The notes under the pieces: generated by a model
Told to the model about the DNA's origin: nothing
The model's input: the letters and a program-made list of their open reading frames with translations, nothing else
Database searches by the model: none
Source: Euglena gracilis
Taxonomy: Eukaryota; Euglenida; Euglenophyceae; Euglenales
NCBI GenBank assembly: GCA_039621445.1
Contig: CP154954.1
Span: forward strand, 43,751,847-43,815,846
Direction of reading: 5' to 3'
DNA length: 64,000 bases
Made by a program: the position numbers and the translations under genes
In this document: positions 62,975 through 64,000 of the stretch, one piece after another
Layout of the letters: every line of letters begins with the position of its first letter
Numbering within the stretch: position 1 is the stretch's first letter

Positions 62975-63794
62975 TAAGCCGGCGTTTGAGACGCCGGGCT
63001 CAGGACAGAACCGGCGTCCCCCCCCACGGGCTTTCGGACGCCGGTTCTGTCCTAAAGCCCGGCGTTAGGAACGCCGGCTTTGTCCAAAGCCCGGCGTCCG
63101 ATTTTCATTCCTAAAAATGTCACCAAAAGTGCCCAAAAGTGGCCCTAAGGTGCTGGTATGACTGTTTTAACCATGTAGGACAATGAATTTTGCCATTTGG
63201 GGACCAGCGGGGTGGATGTCCAAATTTGGTGGGAATTGGCCCAGATTTCGATATAGAGTACCGTGCGGCGTGGAAAGATCTGATGAGCACCGCTGGTCGT
63301 CTGTTGAAAAGAGCTTTCGATCGAGGGGTAACTTGGTACCCTAATGTTGCACGCAGCCCGAGATACGCTCGCGATCGTCGGATCGGCCAGAATCTGAGTC
63401 GAAATTTGTCGCAATTTTCAGTGATTTTTGGTTTAAGATGCTTAATAAACCCTACAGAAACGTTTTTCCTCTTCGAATCAACGACCTGAGGGGGCACCAG
63501 AGTTGTGAAATTAGGATTCCCCACTGACAGAAAATAAGAGCTCCAGGCGACGTGGCTGAATTTGGTGGTGACCGCCAGTCGTCTGATGAAAAGAGCTTTC
63601 GATCGAGGGGTGATTTTATACCTGGACGATTGACACAGCCAGAAATACCCTCGCGATCGCCGGAATTTGGTGAAGTGCAAAGTGGTGTGACATTGCAGAT
63701 AAGTGGTCGTAGATTGGTCCTGGGAGTGTCCTTTGGCCGAAGGGTGGGGACGCCGGTTCTGTCCTGAGCCCGGCGTCTCTAAAACGCCGGCTTA
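62975..63794. mobile_element. 820-bp foldback element with CCGGCGT inverted ends
   Basis: 47-bp inverted ends: left begins TAAGCCGGCGTTTGAGACGC (62975-63021), right 63746-63794 is the complement with a 2-bp insertion. Next to the left end, further ACGCCGG/CCGGCGT palindromes run to 63100. The interior has two copies of a ~280-bp unit sharing GAAAAGAGCTTTCGATCGAG (63306 and 63588). Confidence 0.8.
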
Positions 63795-63797
63795 AAC

Positions 63798-63918
63798 AAG
63801 AGGTCTCGGACGCCGGTTCTGTCCAAAGCCCGGCGTTCCAAACGCCGGTTCTGTCCGAAGGACGGAACCGGCGTTTGGAACGCCGGGCTTTGGACAGAAC
63901 CGGCGTCCGAGACCTCTT
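63798..63918. repeat. Near-perfect 59-bp hairpin with 3-nt loop
   Basis: Arm 63798-63856 (starting AAGAGGTCTCGGACGCCGGT) and arm 63860-63918 are complementary at 58 of 59 positions; the exception would be a G-U pair in RNA. The loop is GAA. It is made of the same CCGGCGT units as the adjacent foldback element. Confidence 0.95.
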
Positions 63919-64000
63919 TTTTGTAGTAGAGGCAATCTGGCCCCGAAAATCACGCCCCCACGCCTCAATTTCACAGATAAAAAATTGTTAAAACTTTGCA

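Overview
The window is nuclear DNA of a eukaryote, most likely a flagellated unicellular alga or other protist. The evidence is split genes whose short GC-rich exons (strong G/C at third codon positions) lie in long repeat-filled introns, a CEP19-type centrosome/cilium protein, plant/bacterial-type soluble inorganic pyrophosphatase modules, TTAGGG-like interstitial telomere motifs, and DIRS-like, LINE, hAT-like, Mutator-like and Tc1/mariner-like elements. Every host exon I can support is on the + strand. GC and GA splice donors and AG|G acceptors would fit a dinoflagellate, but no spliced-leader relic was seen and the lineage is not settled.

Layout: 0.7-1.5 kb, a dead Tc1/mariner element. 2.5-7.7 kb, 23.1-29.25 kb and 29.3-37.5 kb, three copies (Z, Y, X) of one segmental duplication. 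Z and X each carry a small gene of unknown function (starting MSLADLRQ, ending FGEAQG); Y is broken before the gene. The copies carry private transposon insertions with target-site duplications (TSDs), so they act as filled and empty sites for each other. 9.5-21.85 kb, three consecutive family I pyrophosphatase modules followed by a coiled-coil tail. Modules 1 and 2 keep the catalytic residues; module 3 has lost two. Exon phases allow one three-module polypeptide, but a stop after module 1 leaves a tandem-gene reading open. 38.4-51.5 kb, exons ending in a clear CEP19 domain, possibly with an N-terminal extension.

52.5-64 kb is mostly transposon graveyard: a frameshifted DIRS-like retroelement, an orphan minus-strand reading frame, a second copy of the Mutator-like repeat, and a 5'-truncated LINE with a poly(A) tail. 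That LINE is interrupted by a 448-bp insertion whose 5-bp TSD is exact. An 820-bp foldback element follows, and beside it a hairpin with 59-bp arms.

The two systems most worth follow-up are the triple pyrophosphatase locus and the dense set of terminal-inverted-repeat elements. Exon boundaries were inferred by eye from homology, splice-like dinucleotides and reading phase; several lack any GT-AG solution.
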